Part shown: positions 1 through 11,629 of the stretch, in pieces
How positions within the stretch are numbered: position 1 is the first letter of the stretch
Layout of the letters: every line of letters starts with the position of its first letter
Source of the DNA: Bactericera cockerelli
Lineage: Eukaryota; Arthropoda; Insecta; Hemiptera; Triozidae
Direction: 5' to 3'
Assembly: GCA_024516035.1 (NCBI GenBank)
Contig: CM044959.1
Span: 26,841,669 to 26,905,668 of the forward strand
DNA length: 64,000 nt
The notes under the pieces: generated by a model
The model's input: only the letters and a program-made list of their open reading frames with translations
Database searches by the model: none
What the model was told of the DNA's origin: nothing
Made by a program: the position numbers and the translations under genes

Positions 1-137
1 AAAAAAAATTCAAGATGGCATCTCTATGTATTATATTAACTCTATAGTTTCTCACTACTTCTTTAAAAAAAAAACTAATTAATTAAAAATTAAAGGACCG
101 CACATGCATTCAGGACGTATCGATCAGAACTGAGACC

Positions 138-340
138 AAATATTGATCAATATGCCTCAATATGGTTCCTAGACGTCAATATGAGCATTGAGCATCAATA
201 TCGTTCCGTCAATATAGAAAAATTAAAAATCCTATCAATATGCTTCAATACGCTGTCAATATTATTGAACCCCTTCTAGACGATCAATATGGCCTTTCAA
301 TACGTATTGATCAATATATTGATCGTCTAGGGGCTGCTTT
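138..340. repeat. TCAATAT-reiterated foldback fragment
   Basis: More than ten copies of TCAATAT or its complement crowd about 200 bases. The right half is palindromic: CTAGACGATCAATAT near 276 is mirrored by ATATTGATCGTCTAG near 315. It looks like the subterminal end of a DNA transposon. It lies in the ClpX intron. Confidence 0.5.
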
Positions 341-469
341 AAATCTAAAGTTCATTTGTGGACATTCAAGAAATTGAAAACCAAATCTGCGGGGAAGTTC
401 TTGGTATAGAGCCAATAGATATTTTGAAGTAGAGCAAAACTTCAGAAAAGCCACCATCGGCGGCATGTT

Positions 470-700
470 TATACACCATGAACACCATCTCGTTCTGTCA
501 CTGAAGTTAGGCAACGTCCAGTGACGTTAGGACTTGGATGGGTGACCATTCAAATTGAACCCTCTAGATGCTGGCTATTCCCGGCCTCACTCTGGATGGC
601 TGAGGTTCATTTAAGTAGCTGGTGTATGTAAAAAAAAAGCTGGTGTATGGAGGGTAAAAATCCCGTCGTGATATAACCATTTAGTTGAAAGCGATGTGAA
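470..700 (+). mobile_element. 5S-rRNA-headed SINE copy
   Basis: The head resembles the internal promoter part of 5S rRNA: ATCTCGTTCTGTCACTGAAG, then GTTAGGACTTGGATGGGTGA. It is followed by the family body (GGCTATTCCCGGCCTCACT, GGAGGGTAAAAATCCCG). The same arrangement recurs near 16454, 42476 and 54650. Known 5S-derived SINEs form the SINE3 class. Confidence 0.65.
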
Positions 701-959
701 ACCAAAAAGAACTTCAGAAAACACCTCCAGGAATTTCAAAAAGTGAAGTCAAAGCTTTATTGGTCACATTGGTGTGAGTGTTTGTGTGTGATAAATTAGC
801 AAAGCAGGTGCAGTGCGTAGTATTTATTTATAAGCAAGTAGAGTATAAGGGCGAAATTAATGGACAAAATCTAGAAATTACGTCATTACTTAGCATCAGT
901 TTTCCCACTCAAGACAATATCCAAAATCTAGACTCAGCTTTACAGAGGTATTACAATAA

Positions 960-1130
960 CGTCTCTTATTATTATTATTTTTTAAGCTTTATTAGGTAGA
1001 ACAAAAAATATATACAGTAGAAACACAATGAAATATAAAGAAAAACAAAAAGATTAAACAAATATACAAGAAGGAAAAAAAGAGAGAAATGTCCTACCTA
1101 AAGGGCGGGGTTATTGCCTGTGGATTGTTA
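960..1130 (-). mobile_element. 3' end of a non-LTR retrotransposon
   Basis: The reverse complement closely matches 47545-47725 and 45783-45960: a GC-rich block containing CCGCCCTTTAGGTAGGACAT, then an AT-rich tail with TAATAAAGCTTA. The conserved 3' end and variable 5' truncation are typical of non-LTR elements. Confidence 0.55.
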
Positions 1131-1191
1131 ATCATTGGGAAATTTTGAGAAGGAATAATAATTTTAATTTGCTTCCTACTATCGTACTGAC

Positions 1192-1373
1192 CTGATCCAG
1201 TGGGTCCTAGGAGAAGAATATTGGACTTCTCCAGTTTAAGCTCATGCCTATCTGAATCCAGAATGTCAGAGCCACTAGAGCCAGGACTGGACGAGGTGTC
1301 AGATGGGCTGGGTGTGGGCTGGTATGCCCCCATGTTCTGACCTCCCACCCCATCTGATTGATGTGCAGAATGT
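1192..1373 (-). CDS. ClpX: ClpX exon ending in Walker A
   Basis: Encodes a Pro/Ser-rich linker, then [20 protein letters not shown] followed by GSG, split by the donor [25 protein letters not shown] is a ClpX signature. The next exon (Lys of Walker A onward) is outside the window. Confidence 0.9.
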
Positions 1374-4300
1374 CTGAAAATATAATTGAATGGTGGTTTA
1401 TTTCCTCAATTCATATCTAAAAATATTGGAAACATCATGTTAGTTTGCGTAAAATAATATTGTTCCTTTTTCATATATTTTTCAATACTAGGAAGATTGG
1501 TTTTAACTTGTCTGTCTGTTTGTTGGTCTATTATTTTTATTCCTTGTAATGTGCAAACTAACGACTAACGACCTATAAACTAACGACTTGTGTTGGAATC
1601 TATTTAGTTTTTTGTGAAAATGTAGGTAATAGCCCTGTTGAAGATGGTCCTATTTTAAATGCATTAATTTTGAACATCTAAATACTTTCACATCAATTCA
1701 AAAATATATTGCTAAGATAAGAATAAAACTAATCCGGTGCTTTCTGTGTATCTCTAGAACTAGAGCATTTAATTTGAGGCGTAATAATATTCATTCATTT
1801 TGTCAAATGCTTTTGAATAGTGAATCTAATAAGGCCACATAATTATAATTGCGGTTTTTGTTATCTTAATTGTTATGAGAATAATGAGAGAAATAGGCGA
1901 GATGGGTAAACACTGACCTATTATGAACAAAAACAGTATTGATAAGAAAGTATTAGAAATAGTTTCACATAATTAAAAGAAACTTTGAAACAACTGAACG
2001 CTACCTGACTGGGCTACAGTTACAGACTTATTTATTCTATACTTGAAAATGGGGTAATGTGGGATATTTTCCAAGAACCGGTAGTGCCAAGTTCATTATT
2101 TAAAATGGGACCATCTACAATATGTCTCCTATAATTGTACAAAATTTCCTCGAAATCCCTTCTGTAGTTTCTGAGATTTGCCCGTCGTCGGTACTTCATA
2201 GACCAAAAAACTGAATGACACAAACCAAAGTTGCTCTAGAAGTTATGAGACGTCCAGAAGAAATATGTAAAAAATTGAAATCGCATTTTTTTTTTTTTTT
2301 ACAAAAACGAACACAATGCAGAAAATTTCAGGTAGTATGAAACACTAGGTATTATTGATTTTCCTCATTAGCTGCCCCCCCTAGCCAAAATTCTGGCTAC
2401 GCCCATGGTGAGGTTAATGTGGGTAGCTGGTTCATGAACTTCCAGCAAAAGTTTCCAAAATAAAGAAGAAAAAAAAAAAACGTATATTACTGTGAGTACA
2501 TTTTTAACATGTCTATCATCCTATGTGTTTTTGTGTTATTTTACAAAGGGGGCCCCACGCGACGCTAAGGGCCCTTAGGGGTCTTAGAAGAAAAGAACGC
2601 GAAAAATAGTAAGGTTTTTTCACCAAAATGTTGTAATTAAAAAAAAAAATCAGTACAGGAATTTTGAAAACGCTCCTTACAAACCCACTGGTATTTCAAC
2701 TAGGTATAACATAGTGTAAGCTCTAGGAACCTCAATCAGGAAACGAGAACAACTTCTGTGAGGCGTACACGACGACTTCAGGGGCCGAACGGAAAAGTTA
2801 TTGGAAAGGTAATATTCCCCTCACACGTCACGTGACTGCGTCTGCGACTAAGGACCTAGCCCAGACAGCACAGTCAACTGGATGTATACCATACTGTTAG
2901 GTGGAAAAAGTCTACTTGCCCACCTGGAAATCAGCTGGAGATTTCCACCTTCCACCTGACCTCCACCTGGAAATCAACTGGAAATGAACTGGAAAGTAAC
3001 CCAACTTTTAACTGGAAGTCAGTTGCCCAAAGTCAACTGGATTTGTTCCACTTATTTCCAGCTACTTGTAGCGCTCTCTAGTGGATGGGTAGTAACTCAC
3101 TACCACAATGTTGACATACCTATTTACCTATACTGTACATTATACTACATAATAATCAAATGCTACGCTCTTGGTTTTGAGGTCATGGGTTCGAATCCCA
3201 TTATATGAATTTTTTTTTTTTACAAAAAAAAATAATAATAGTAATAAAAATACTAGAAACAAATGTATATTAGGCATAAATTCAATTTCAGTTATTTAAT
3301 TTAGAGGCCATACATTCAAATCTCATGAAGAATATTTTTTTTGTATAAAAATAAAGTAATAAATTTTAAATAGGTTTTTTTAACACATACCCACACACAA
3401 ATTTGGGTATAATTTTTTTTATAGAAATTTGGAAAGAAAAAGAAAATAACTAATCTGTTTTAAACAACACATTCAAATAAGACTCTTTAACATGATTATA
3501 TTTTTCAATAAGAGTGTTTATTATTAAAAAATTGTCCCAAAAGTGTAAAATGCACTATCAAATTTCCACCATGTCACAAGACCTTGTACCAATGTATCAC
3601 AATTATTTCCTAAGTAGGTATAATCTCTATATATAAAACTCAAAGTTGTGCATGTCTGGCTGACTATGTCCTCTTGGGGTTACAATACCAAACGGTACTC
3701 TCACTGAGAGTTCACCCCCCCTAAGCCACCTTCAACATACTAGAAAATTATCAAAATTAAAATATCTAATACAATTTTCAAGTGCACTGGTAATCAAGTG
3801 GTTAACGCGCTAGTCAGATAATCAACCTAGCGTAGGGTTCCGTTGTTTCAAATTTTTCCTCATTATGGTTGTGACCACATAATAATAGACTCTGAGGGTT
3901 AGGTTAGTAGAAAATGCTTTGAGCATAACCTTTAACCTTACCTGGTGGTTACCTTCCAATTAAAAGTGTTATTATTATTTTTATTGGGACACCGGCCATG
4001 AGAAAAAACCTTAATGGTGACAAAATGCCAGGTTTTAGCTAGTATAGAAATAAAATAATGATATCCAATTATAAAATATGCTCATAACATGTACATAATC
4101 ACAATAAAATAATAATACTATGTAAATTAAAATATATTTCTTTTGTGAAACCAAAAATAACAAAGAAATAAACTAATAGCCAGCAGAAAATGAAGATGGG
4201 GCATGGAATACACCAGTTTTCATGAAATTGCAAAAGTTAAGCAATGTCTAACGTGGTGGAACATGGATTAGTGAATTTTATTATGTATTTGTAATCCTTC

Positions 4301-7300
4301 ATGACAATTTACATACTTCTGTGGCTAATTAGAATTGCTGGGTTGTTTGCTTTGAGAATTATTACCAAAAAAGCATTGTTATACTTAAATTAAAACAAAA
4401 TTGACTTAATTGTTAAGACTAGTGAAATTATAAAACACAATAGTGTGGAACACTTTTTTTTAATAGATATAAAATGAACACAAAATTTGAGGGGCTTCAT
4501 AGTAATAAGGTGGTTTAGAAAGCTGAATAGTTAATATTATTATTAGAGACAGTGCACAGAAGATTGGCTAATTAATTTTGAGTCAAATAATCAGGAAGCA
4601 TGTAAAAAAGTATACACTACATCATCTTTTTAGTGTGGCAGAAGCACGTACGAGTGAAAAATTCATTTTATAATAATATATTATGTATTGCATATCTAAA
4701 TAAAATCCACAGAATGAAAATTTTCATTATCTAGCACCATACATCAGATAATTCAGCTGTTTCCTTGCTTGACCCAGGACCTTTTTTAAGGTACAATTCC
4801 AAGTGAATTGATGGTGTTGACTGTCCAGTGTCCAGGAACAGTAGAGTGCAGAAAGTTCATTATTGTCCAAGTGCATGGAGTATTGTCCAATGAAGAATGT
4901 TATCCATTATTAACTGTTTGTTGTGTCCTCTCCTTTTCTTCTGTCACGATTCACGATTTAGAATTTTAGACAAACCAAAGAACTCCTTCTGTGACATCTC
5001 AAAATCAAATATGGAGTTCAGTAAGAATTAACACTTTCTCGAAATCAAATTTGAAGTTCAGTAAGAATTAATGTTGGTTTATGTTAAATAACAAAACACA
5101 GAGATGCAGTTTAGTCTGATAAGTAACATATTTTATTGGAGTACAGAGATTACAAAAGGTTTTCCAGCAAAAGATTCAAAAGGCAGAACGTCAAGAACAG
5201 ATCACACATTCTTAATAACAAAAAGACAAGAGGGAAAAATGAAAATATAAAAACCAGTGTTGTCAAGTTTCATTTTGTTCCCCAACAATTAACACTTGCA
5301 GTAGTTATAAAAATGTTCAAAAACTAATTGAAATATGTTCCAATTATAAAAAGAATTAAAACAACTCACAATAATCGAGAATCACAAAAACGAAATTTCT
5401 CAAAAAATTATTCAAAGATTAAAGATGGCGAATTCAACAAGAACACTCTCGGTAAAGTTCGTGTGAAACCCGAATCTATCCGAGAACGCGTTTTAACTGA
5501 ACTGGAAAAAATGTGGAGCATTTCCAGCTGACTGGTCAACTGACTAAATTCTAGTTATGTCCTAGCTGGAGAGAGTCGTTATACTTCCAGCTGACTGCCC
5601 AGGTGACTGAGTCTAGATGGATTTTTGTTGGAAATATCCAGGTGGCTGGTCAACTGATTTAATCCATGATGGAAAAATCCAGCTGTCGGGACAGTTGGAG
5701 GTCCAGTTGACTTTATACACCTGGATATTTCCACCTTAAATCCAGACTGGAAGTCAACTTCCGTGCTGTCTGGGAGTGAAAAGCCAGTTTTTTTTTGTTG
5801 GGCTTTCTTTTATATGGCAGGATTCTCCTTCAAGAAGCTCTTCCACCCAACCATAAATACTGATCCAGTTTCTCATAGCTGTTTGAAATACTGGACCAAT
5901 ATATTTTTAAAACTCTCCAGCGTTGGAGAATTTCTGGCCGTTTTTGGTATTGAGTTCCATAGGCGTACTTCAATAAAATGAAACGATTTCTCGTACGCAG
6001 TCGTACGGTGTAAAGGAACGGACAGTAATCTACGAGAAGCAGATCTAGTGTTCAACCCATTTGAGTCAGAAAGAAATTCAAAAACCTCAAATAAGTACTG
6101 AGGACATTGTAAAAACATCACTTTGTACGGGAACAATAATGTATGAAAGTTCCTTCTTGTTTCAAGGTTCATCCAATTCAGGTCTAAGAAGGATTGTGAA
6201 ACGTGGTCGTATCTTTTGAGGTTCAAAATATAACGGACACAGGCATTCTGAGCTACCTGAAGTGAACGAGCCAAATTAGTGCCAAGTCCAGAGTACACTA
6301 CATCACAATAATCAAAAATTGGCATAATCAAATATTCTACCAATTTCTTTTTAAGGTGGGTGGGGAAAATCTTTCTGAATTTGCTCAAGGTGTGGAGCGA
6401 GTAAAACGCAAGCCTGAGAAAGCATCGGGCAAAGTCACCCCATCGAGAATACACTGAACAAGTGATCTGCGGCTGATCGCGAGACACATAAGGGGAATAG
6501 GACCTACCTTACAGTTTGACTTGGCGAACGACCTGTTGAATAGGTACCTATTTAACTGACAAAATATATATAATATACGTAGTTTGTGTTTGGTATAGGT
6601 ATTTTTACTAAAAGTACCTACAGAACTGGACAAAATTGAACAGATAAATTGGAACCAAGTTAGTGTTGTGTATGGGGTCTGACGGATCTTTAAAACGGAA
6701 TCAATTCATCTGTTTCAATAAATTGTACGGATTTATCGCTGCGTGTATCGCCGGCCTTACAAACAACTGTAACCAAATTTTGAATACAATTTTTTTGTCC
6801 TTCTGCATGGCAAGTGAGTTTCTTACCACTGAGCTATTTGTGCGCTCAGTGTTAAAAATACTCACTTTTATCTCAGTGTTGAGATATGTCTCCTCAAAGT
6901 AGTTCTTACCCTGTTCCATTAGAGAGATATCCTGTGACTTCGCACTGGCCTGATTTTGAGAGGGTGAGGAAGAAATGTTGTTATAGATCCGTTTGTAATG
7001 ATTGTACACAGCTACTGACAGCACTTTCTTGGCATGTTCTTGTCCCACTACATGTTTATTTAGGTATTCATAGATCTGAAAACATAAAATCACATGGAGA
7101 ATATAGGGAAATCATTAAAATTGCATTTTATATTATTAAAAAAACTTAATACCAAGTTTGAATCCCAACTTGGTAGATTTTTTTTCTACTCAATACCTAC
7201 TTTGGATTTTACAGGGTGCACTAATCCCTTGTGAGGAAAATTGATTGTGATTAGCTATTTGTAAGGATAGTGACCAGATGCGTATTAAAAAATGGAATGC

Positions 7301-8504
7301 TGAGTTACCAACTAAAACACTGACATTATAAAACAAAGAACATCTTTTGTGTTGTGTTCTTTTCACACATTGGGTCTACGTAACAAATATCGAGCTTTAT
7401 TGTATATTTGTTCAATATAACAAACCACTTTAGAGGTGAAAGTTGTTTATAAAATATCTAGCTTTGTCAATTCATGAGATGATACATGTGCAATTGCACA
7501 CAGACAAACACACAGAGTTCATTATCTAGACTTACTTTTTTGGGAACAGGAGGTGGCTTTTTGACAAAAGAGTGCTTTGTATCCTCCACTCTGCTTTGCT
7601 CCTTGATACTTTTTTTTGTGTCAACTTCAGACAGAACTAAGAAGAAATGGTGGCATTTTTCACACTTGACAAATCTTGTAGAGGCTGTGTTTAAGAAAAA
7701 CAAATTGAGTTAGGGTGTGTTTTTCTTGAGATATATTAACACTCCCCTGTGTGAAACGTTACTGCATAATAATGACCGTGAGCGGGATGTTACTACATTA
7801 TAATCTTGCATGTTACAATAAATTTCATCACCACTTGATAACCAGTGTTCTGTAATGCAGACTATTTGTGGCTGTGGTTTATGTCCTATTAAAAACGCTT
7901 CCAACATATTTATCTTATTTCTTAGGAAGCTAATATTTCATTGGCATAGCGTCAAAACGTTGCTGGAATTCATTAAATTACCACCAGAGGGAGTTGAACC
8001 CTTGGCATGTGTGCCAGTTAAAGTGGTTAAGTGTTGGAAATTGGGCCTATTTCATGATCTATCATTTAGATATTTCTACTGTAATATAAATTAAAATATC
8101 TCTTCATCAAGATATTTTTTCTCAACATATTTCTAAAGAATTATTAATTGAAATTCCAAACTTACACACAAAAGTCTCCACATGTGTACATGGATCTCCA
8201 CAGCGTGGGCAGCACAAATGACTGCCACTGTCTTTCTTTCCACCATCTTTTCCATTCCCACCCCCTGGACCAACATTACTCGAGTCTGATGATTTTGTTG
8301 TTTTGTCATCATGGGAATGTCTTGTTGCCACATAAATAGGAGATAAAGTCCCAGGAAAATGTTTTTTAGGAGAAAATTGAGTGTGAACACCAGTATGACT
8401 TTTGTTCAGGTAACTTTGTATTCTTGATACATTTGATGTTCTAGGGAGAATATATTTGCTTGCTGAAGCAACTCCACGAGCTGTTGTCATCATGAATCTT
8501 GGAC
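1192..8504 (-). CDS. ClpX: Mitochondrial ClpX, 5' part (four exons seen)
   Basis: ATP-dependent unfoldase of the mitochondrial ClpXP protease; known family role is unfolding matrix proteins and passing them to ClpP. Seen: exons 8166-8504, 7536-7684, 6910-7075 and 1192-1373, all with GT-AG borders. In order they encode a basic Ser/Arg/Lys-rich N-terminus typical of a mitochondrial presequence, a Gly/Lys/Ser-rich linker, a zinc-finger with CPRCGDPC and KCEKCHHFF, the conserved [20 protein letters not shown] segment, and the Walker A start GPTGSG at the last donor. The Lys of the Walker A and the rest of the AAA+ module lie beyond base 1. The phases of the first three exons agree, but the third ends in phase 1 and the fourth needs a phase-2 partner, so a small exon between 6910 and 1373 (human CLPX has extra residues here) was not found. 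The introns carry non-LTR and SINE debris. Confidence 0.9.
3634..4050 (+). mobile_element. tRNA-like repeat inside the CCCAGACAGCAC element
   Basis: Bounded by CTATATATAAAACTCAAAG at the left and GGTTTTAGCTAGTAT at the right. It contains a tRNA-like box GGTTAACGCGCTAGTC and a segment shared in inverse orientation with 45480-45690 and 46430-46530. The ends resemble those of the element at 36565-37815. Confidence 0.45.
4988..5076. repeat. Two-copy direct repeat, about 46 bp
   Basis: TTCAGTAAGAATTAA occurs twice with matching flanks (AAATCAAAT before each). A small tandem duplication inside the 2860-5774 element. Confidence 0.5.
5873..6490 (-). pseudogene. Non-LTR retrotransposon, reverse transcriptase tail
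   Basis: An open frame of about 200 codons matches the C-terminal part of Jockey/CR1-type ORF2 proteins: [17 protein letters not shown], then [18 protein letters not shown] and [20 protein letters not shown]. The region upstream with the catalytic reverse-transcriptase motifs is missing, so this is a fragment. It lies in a ClpX intron, in the same orientation as ClpX. Confidence 0.7.
6735..6850 (-). mobile_element. Degraded tRNA-like SINE fragment
   Basis: Shares ACAAACAACTGTAACCAAAT and CACTGAGCTA with the better copies at 41637, 59483 and 60937. It abuts a ClpX exon. Confidence 0.45.
6910..7075 (-). CDS. ClpX: ClpX exon: start of AAA+ module
   Basis: Encodes [20 protein letters not shown] and then [12 protein letters not shown], the highly conserved entry into the ClpX AAA+ domain, followed by a variable Ser/Gln-rich linker. 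The donor GTAAGAAC follows at 6909. The preceding exon ends on a full codon and this one starts on one, as required. Confidence 0.92.
7536..7684 (-). CDS. ClpX: ClpX exon: second half of zinc finger
   Basis: Encodes [19 protein letters not shown] followed by a charged linker ending KPPPVPKK. The acceptor supplies the two bases that complete the split Ser codon of the preceding exon, so the phases match. The second CxxC pair of the ClpX zinc ribbon is present. Confidence 0.9.
7710..7990 (-). pseudogene. Non-LTR retrotransposon, endonuclease fragment
   Basis: Encodes [19 protein letters not shown] followed by ITEHWL, the N-terminal signature of the apurinic-type endonuclease of Jockey/CR1-like ORF2 proteins. 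It is broken by stops on both sides and lies in the intron between the first two ClpX exons. Confidence 0.6.
8166..8504 (-). CDS. ClpX: ClpX exon: N-terminus and first half of zinc finger
   Basis: Two adjacent ATG codons begin at 8493 and 8490. An acceptor (TTTCAG) ends just upstream at 8505, and the open frame continues back to 8504, so the true start may be here or in an unseen upstream exon. The exon codes a presequence-like stretch, a Gly/Asp/Lys-rich linker and [15 protein letters not shown], then a GTAAGT donor after one base of a Ser codon. Confidence 0.87.
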
Positions 8505-9773
8505 CTGAAAGATTACAATATACTATATATTATATGTATAAATGTTTTATCATACATTGAATTTCCCATATCCTTTTAAGTAGTTACCTGTTGAGAGAAG
8601 ATAAAAAAAAACAAAAGTTTTATAAAGAATTAAATATATTCTGACTTGGTTTAATGTCTTGTGAAGTAAAAAAAGAAGAGAAAATCAGAGAAACCAATTA
8701 AAAATGTAAAAAAATAAAACAAAGATAAAGAGATATAAAGAGCTAGTTATTTGTGTTTATATGTCACAGATATTAGTGGGTAGCATTGTTATTACAGGAA
8801 CTAATGACCAACCGTCATATTGCAATATCAACCTTGTAATGCCATCACTGGTTCATGCCCACTCTACAACTACCCCAATTGCCTTCACAAGGTTAGGGTA
8901 GACTCCCACATTCAAAGTACAACACCAAAAAAATTGGACATCTGGAGTGCAAGACAAAAATACTATCACTAAGGTACTACACTAAGATAAAAATAAATTG
9001 TTCTTTGTGTTACAAAAAAGAGGAGGAAGAATAAATATATTAAGTAGCTAAATGGAGAAAAAAGGGGAAATGTTTAGTTTAGGCAACAAGCTAATACTGC
9101 AACTTTTTGCCAAGCTCAGACAACTGATTTAGATGCCCAATATGTAAAACATACACAAAAATTCAATTTTCATTCAATGTCAATTACCTTGTAAACCATA
9201 AGTTATCAAAAAAGTTCCAAACAAAAAAGTTGTTGGGTAGGATAAGATTAAGTGTATTTTTTTTTTTTACGAATTTAGGGGGTCCAACCCCATTTGCAGA
9301 AGCTAAAAAAATCTCCTTTGGCAACTGCTTAAGGTAAAAATGTTCATAAAATATGTTGTTTTTCTTCCATTTTCCCTCTCTTTTCTAGTCAAAAACTGTT
9401 GTGGACTGGAGTGGAGTGGAAAGGTCCATAATGTTTACAGAGGTTAAAGGGAGGATAGATTTTTCAATTGGAGGATCTTGCTTTTGAAGTTGCTCATGCT
9501 ATCACAAAATAAGTCGAGGGATGGGTCCAGATCACAGGCTATATTATAGAGTCTCATGAGTCTATTTATGGGTTGATGGAATGTATAGTTTTTAGTGCAA
9601 ATTTTTTCCATGAATAGAGCTTTGTTTCTAGTCGATTTATTATTCATTCTAAAATGTAATACTATTTATTTAAAGTGGTCGAGTCTTAGCTCAGGGTTGC
9701 CAGAAAATTAGTGCAAACTATGACCATCACCCAAGCTATTCTAGATGGCTTAAAAAACACAACATATCTCATT

Positions 9774-9820
9774 TCATGACTTGGGTGAATTATAGATTAA
9801 TTCACCCAAGTCATGAAAGT
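9774..9820. repeat. Hairpin
   Basis: TTCATGACTTGGGTGAATTA is mirrored by TAATTCACCCAAGTCATGAA with a loop of about 6 bases. The sequence just left (CACCCAAGCTATTCTAG) also occurs at the edge of the 18.7-kb palindrome, so both derive from one repeat family. Confidence 0.6.
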
Positions 9821-10619
9821 AAAATATTTTAATTTTCAACAGAAAATATTTTTTTTTTATATATAAGAGTTGGTCCACAAATAGCCCTTGAATAAAAACA
9901 TGATGGACCCAATGACTCTTGAATAATAACCAGTGGACTTTGCTGACTTTGGACAACATTTTATTTTTTTTGGCAGGCAGGAAGATATCATTGGCATTTA
10001 CCTCTGAGAGCCTATGTAAAACATTTCAAAATTAGTAAAACTACTTCCTAGATTATATTTTAACATTTGCTTTGTCTTTAAGTGCAGACAAATTTATAAC
10101 ATCTGGCAATGATTTACTTACCAAGTCTTGGCAAAAATATGTTCATGTCCAGTATTTTGTGTGCTGAGGTAATTCAATGTAGGCTAGTGTAGATGATATG
10201 TATTTAATATTGAATAATTTTGATGTTGTGTGTACTGTGTATAGTGATGTAGTGGATAATTTTCCTAGCCATTGACAATTTGATAGAAGTTATCTATGAA
10301 CCAGTGAATACAATCTGCAGTATCTATCTTACCTCAGACTATTATGTACAATGTACATAAACAATGCTCAGCAGCTCAAATGGAGAATGCTTTCCAACTA
10401 ACTACACAAGTTGCTCAGAACAATCAGATCAAAATCAGAAAGTAAGAGAGAATCTTGATTTAAGTTCAATGTCAATATTTAGGCAAATGATTAAAAACAA
10501 ACAAATTATGAAATGTAGATATGTACTAGATTTTCTTTTATACAAAAAAAAAACCAACTGATAATGCAATAATCAGATAATGATAGTAATTATGATTATG
10601 ATAATAATAATGAAAATTG

Positions 10620-10790
10620 GTGATATGGTGATTGGTTTATTTGGTGTGCGTTCGTTCAACACAAGTTCATACAGCATAATAATCGAAATCGATTGTGCTG
10701 TGCGACCGTTATGCTGGGTGAATTTGTGTTGAAAGAACATTATGTCCTGCGAAATTGTGTTGTACGAACGTTTGAAATGGTTAAAATCCA
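10620..10790. repeat. Degenerate array of GTTGTACGAAC-like motifs
   Basis: Variants of TTGTGTTGTACGAAC and TGCTGTGCGACC recur on both strands over about 170 bases. A second array of the same motif is at 17545-17710. Confidence 0.4.
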
Positions 10791-11169
10791 TGAAACTCTT
10801 TCCATTTCCCCACCCAGAGCTCAAAAGTTTCCCTTCAGAAGAGAATAGAGAAATTTTATCTATGAAATAGGGAATTTTGCAGGGTGGAATAATGGAAAAA
10901 CCTTAACTCAATTTTTATTTTTTACTTTCTAACTTTCTTTTTTTGTAGTTAAGAGTAGTGTATTATTAAAATACAGTGAACTAACAATCAAAGGATTGGA
11001 AATTTATTTTTAAAAAAAAATAACATCAATGTAATAAGAAAAGTTTTATTTGAACGACAACAAGCATCGACAGCTGTACTCACATTACTGAAGTCCACAA
11101 GGTTGAACTATGGAAACTAGAGTGTCACCAGCCTTTGATTGAATCTATTGTAATCTATAGAAATGGGGA

Positions 11170-11350
11170 TATGAAGAGAATAATGACTGCCACTGTGGAC
11201 AGGTGCAGACAAATGAACTTCTCCTTGTCTGTAATCAATTGGATGAACCCCGTACCCAACAAGATCTAACCCTGGTTACCCTGGCCAATCTAAGATATGA
11301 AAGATATGTTGTCTTGGACATGAAAAGTAAAGTAAGTAATGTAATAAGCA
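11170..11350 (+). pseudogene. Non-LTR retrotransposon, ORF2 C-terminal zinc-knuckle remnant
   Basis: Translation gives DCHCGQVQTNELLLVCNQLD followed by EPRTQQDLTLVTLANLRYER. This resembles the CxC...H...C tail at the end of Jockey-type ORF2 proteins; the His of the motif is changed here. It is only a remnant. Confidence 0.5.
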
Positions 11351-11629
11351 TGAATGGTTTTATGATCATCACTATTGTGAGACAGCAAGCCTGTCTAGTT
11401 AAAAGCTTGTTTATCCCAAAAAATTTCAGTTCCCTTCTTTGCCACTACCATATCATTGTGCTATTTGTGCCTGTATCACTAAATCCCAATGAAAAAACAA
11501 GGCTTGTGTCATCTGACCCTCATCTTTTCTCTGGAGAGCCTCCAGATATCTGGGACTTGGGACTTAACATTATTTCCATATTCTCAAATCCACTGCAATA
11601 CATGTTGCATTGATTTTTTTCCCCTCTGA

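Larger units (their letters stand above)
2860..5774. mobile_element. 2.9-kb non-autonomous DNA transposon with CCCAGACAGCAC ends
   Basis: Perfect 12-base terminal inverted repeats CCCAGACAGCAC (2860-2871) and GTGCTGTCTGGG (5763-5774). Both subterminal regions are packed with degenerate copies of TCAACTGGAA and CCAGCTGACTG, as expected of transposase-binding arrays. No transposase ORF and no clear target-site duplication were seen. A smaller repeat (3634-4050) sits inside. Confidence 0.6.
8505..11160. other. Intergenic, no gene recognised
   Basis: AT-rich sequence with many stops in all frames. It contains a hairpin (9774-9820) and a degenerate motif array (10620-10790), listed separately. 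The ClpX promoter or a 5'-UTR exon may lie here but cannot be placed. Confidence 0.5.

Noticed and set aside
11203..11613. 136-codon ORF as a host gene
   Set aside because: Its start resembles the tail of non-LTR ORF2 proteins and the rest has no recognisable domain.
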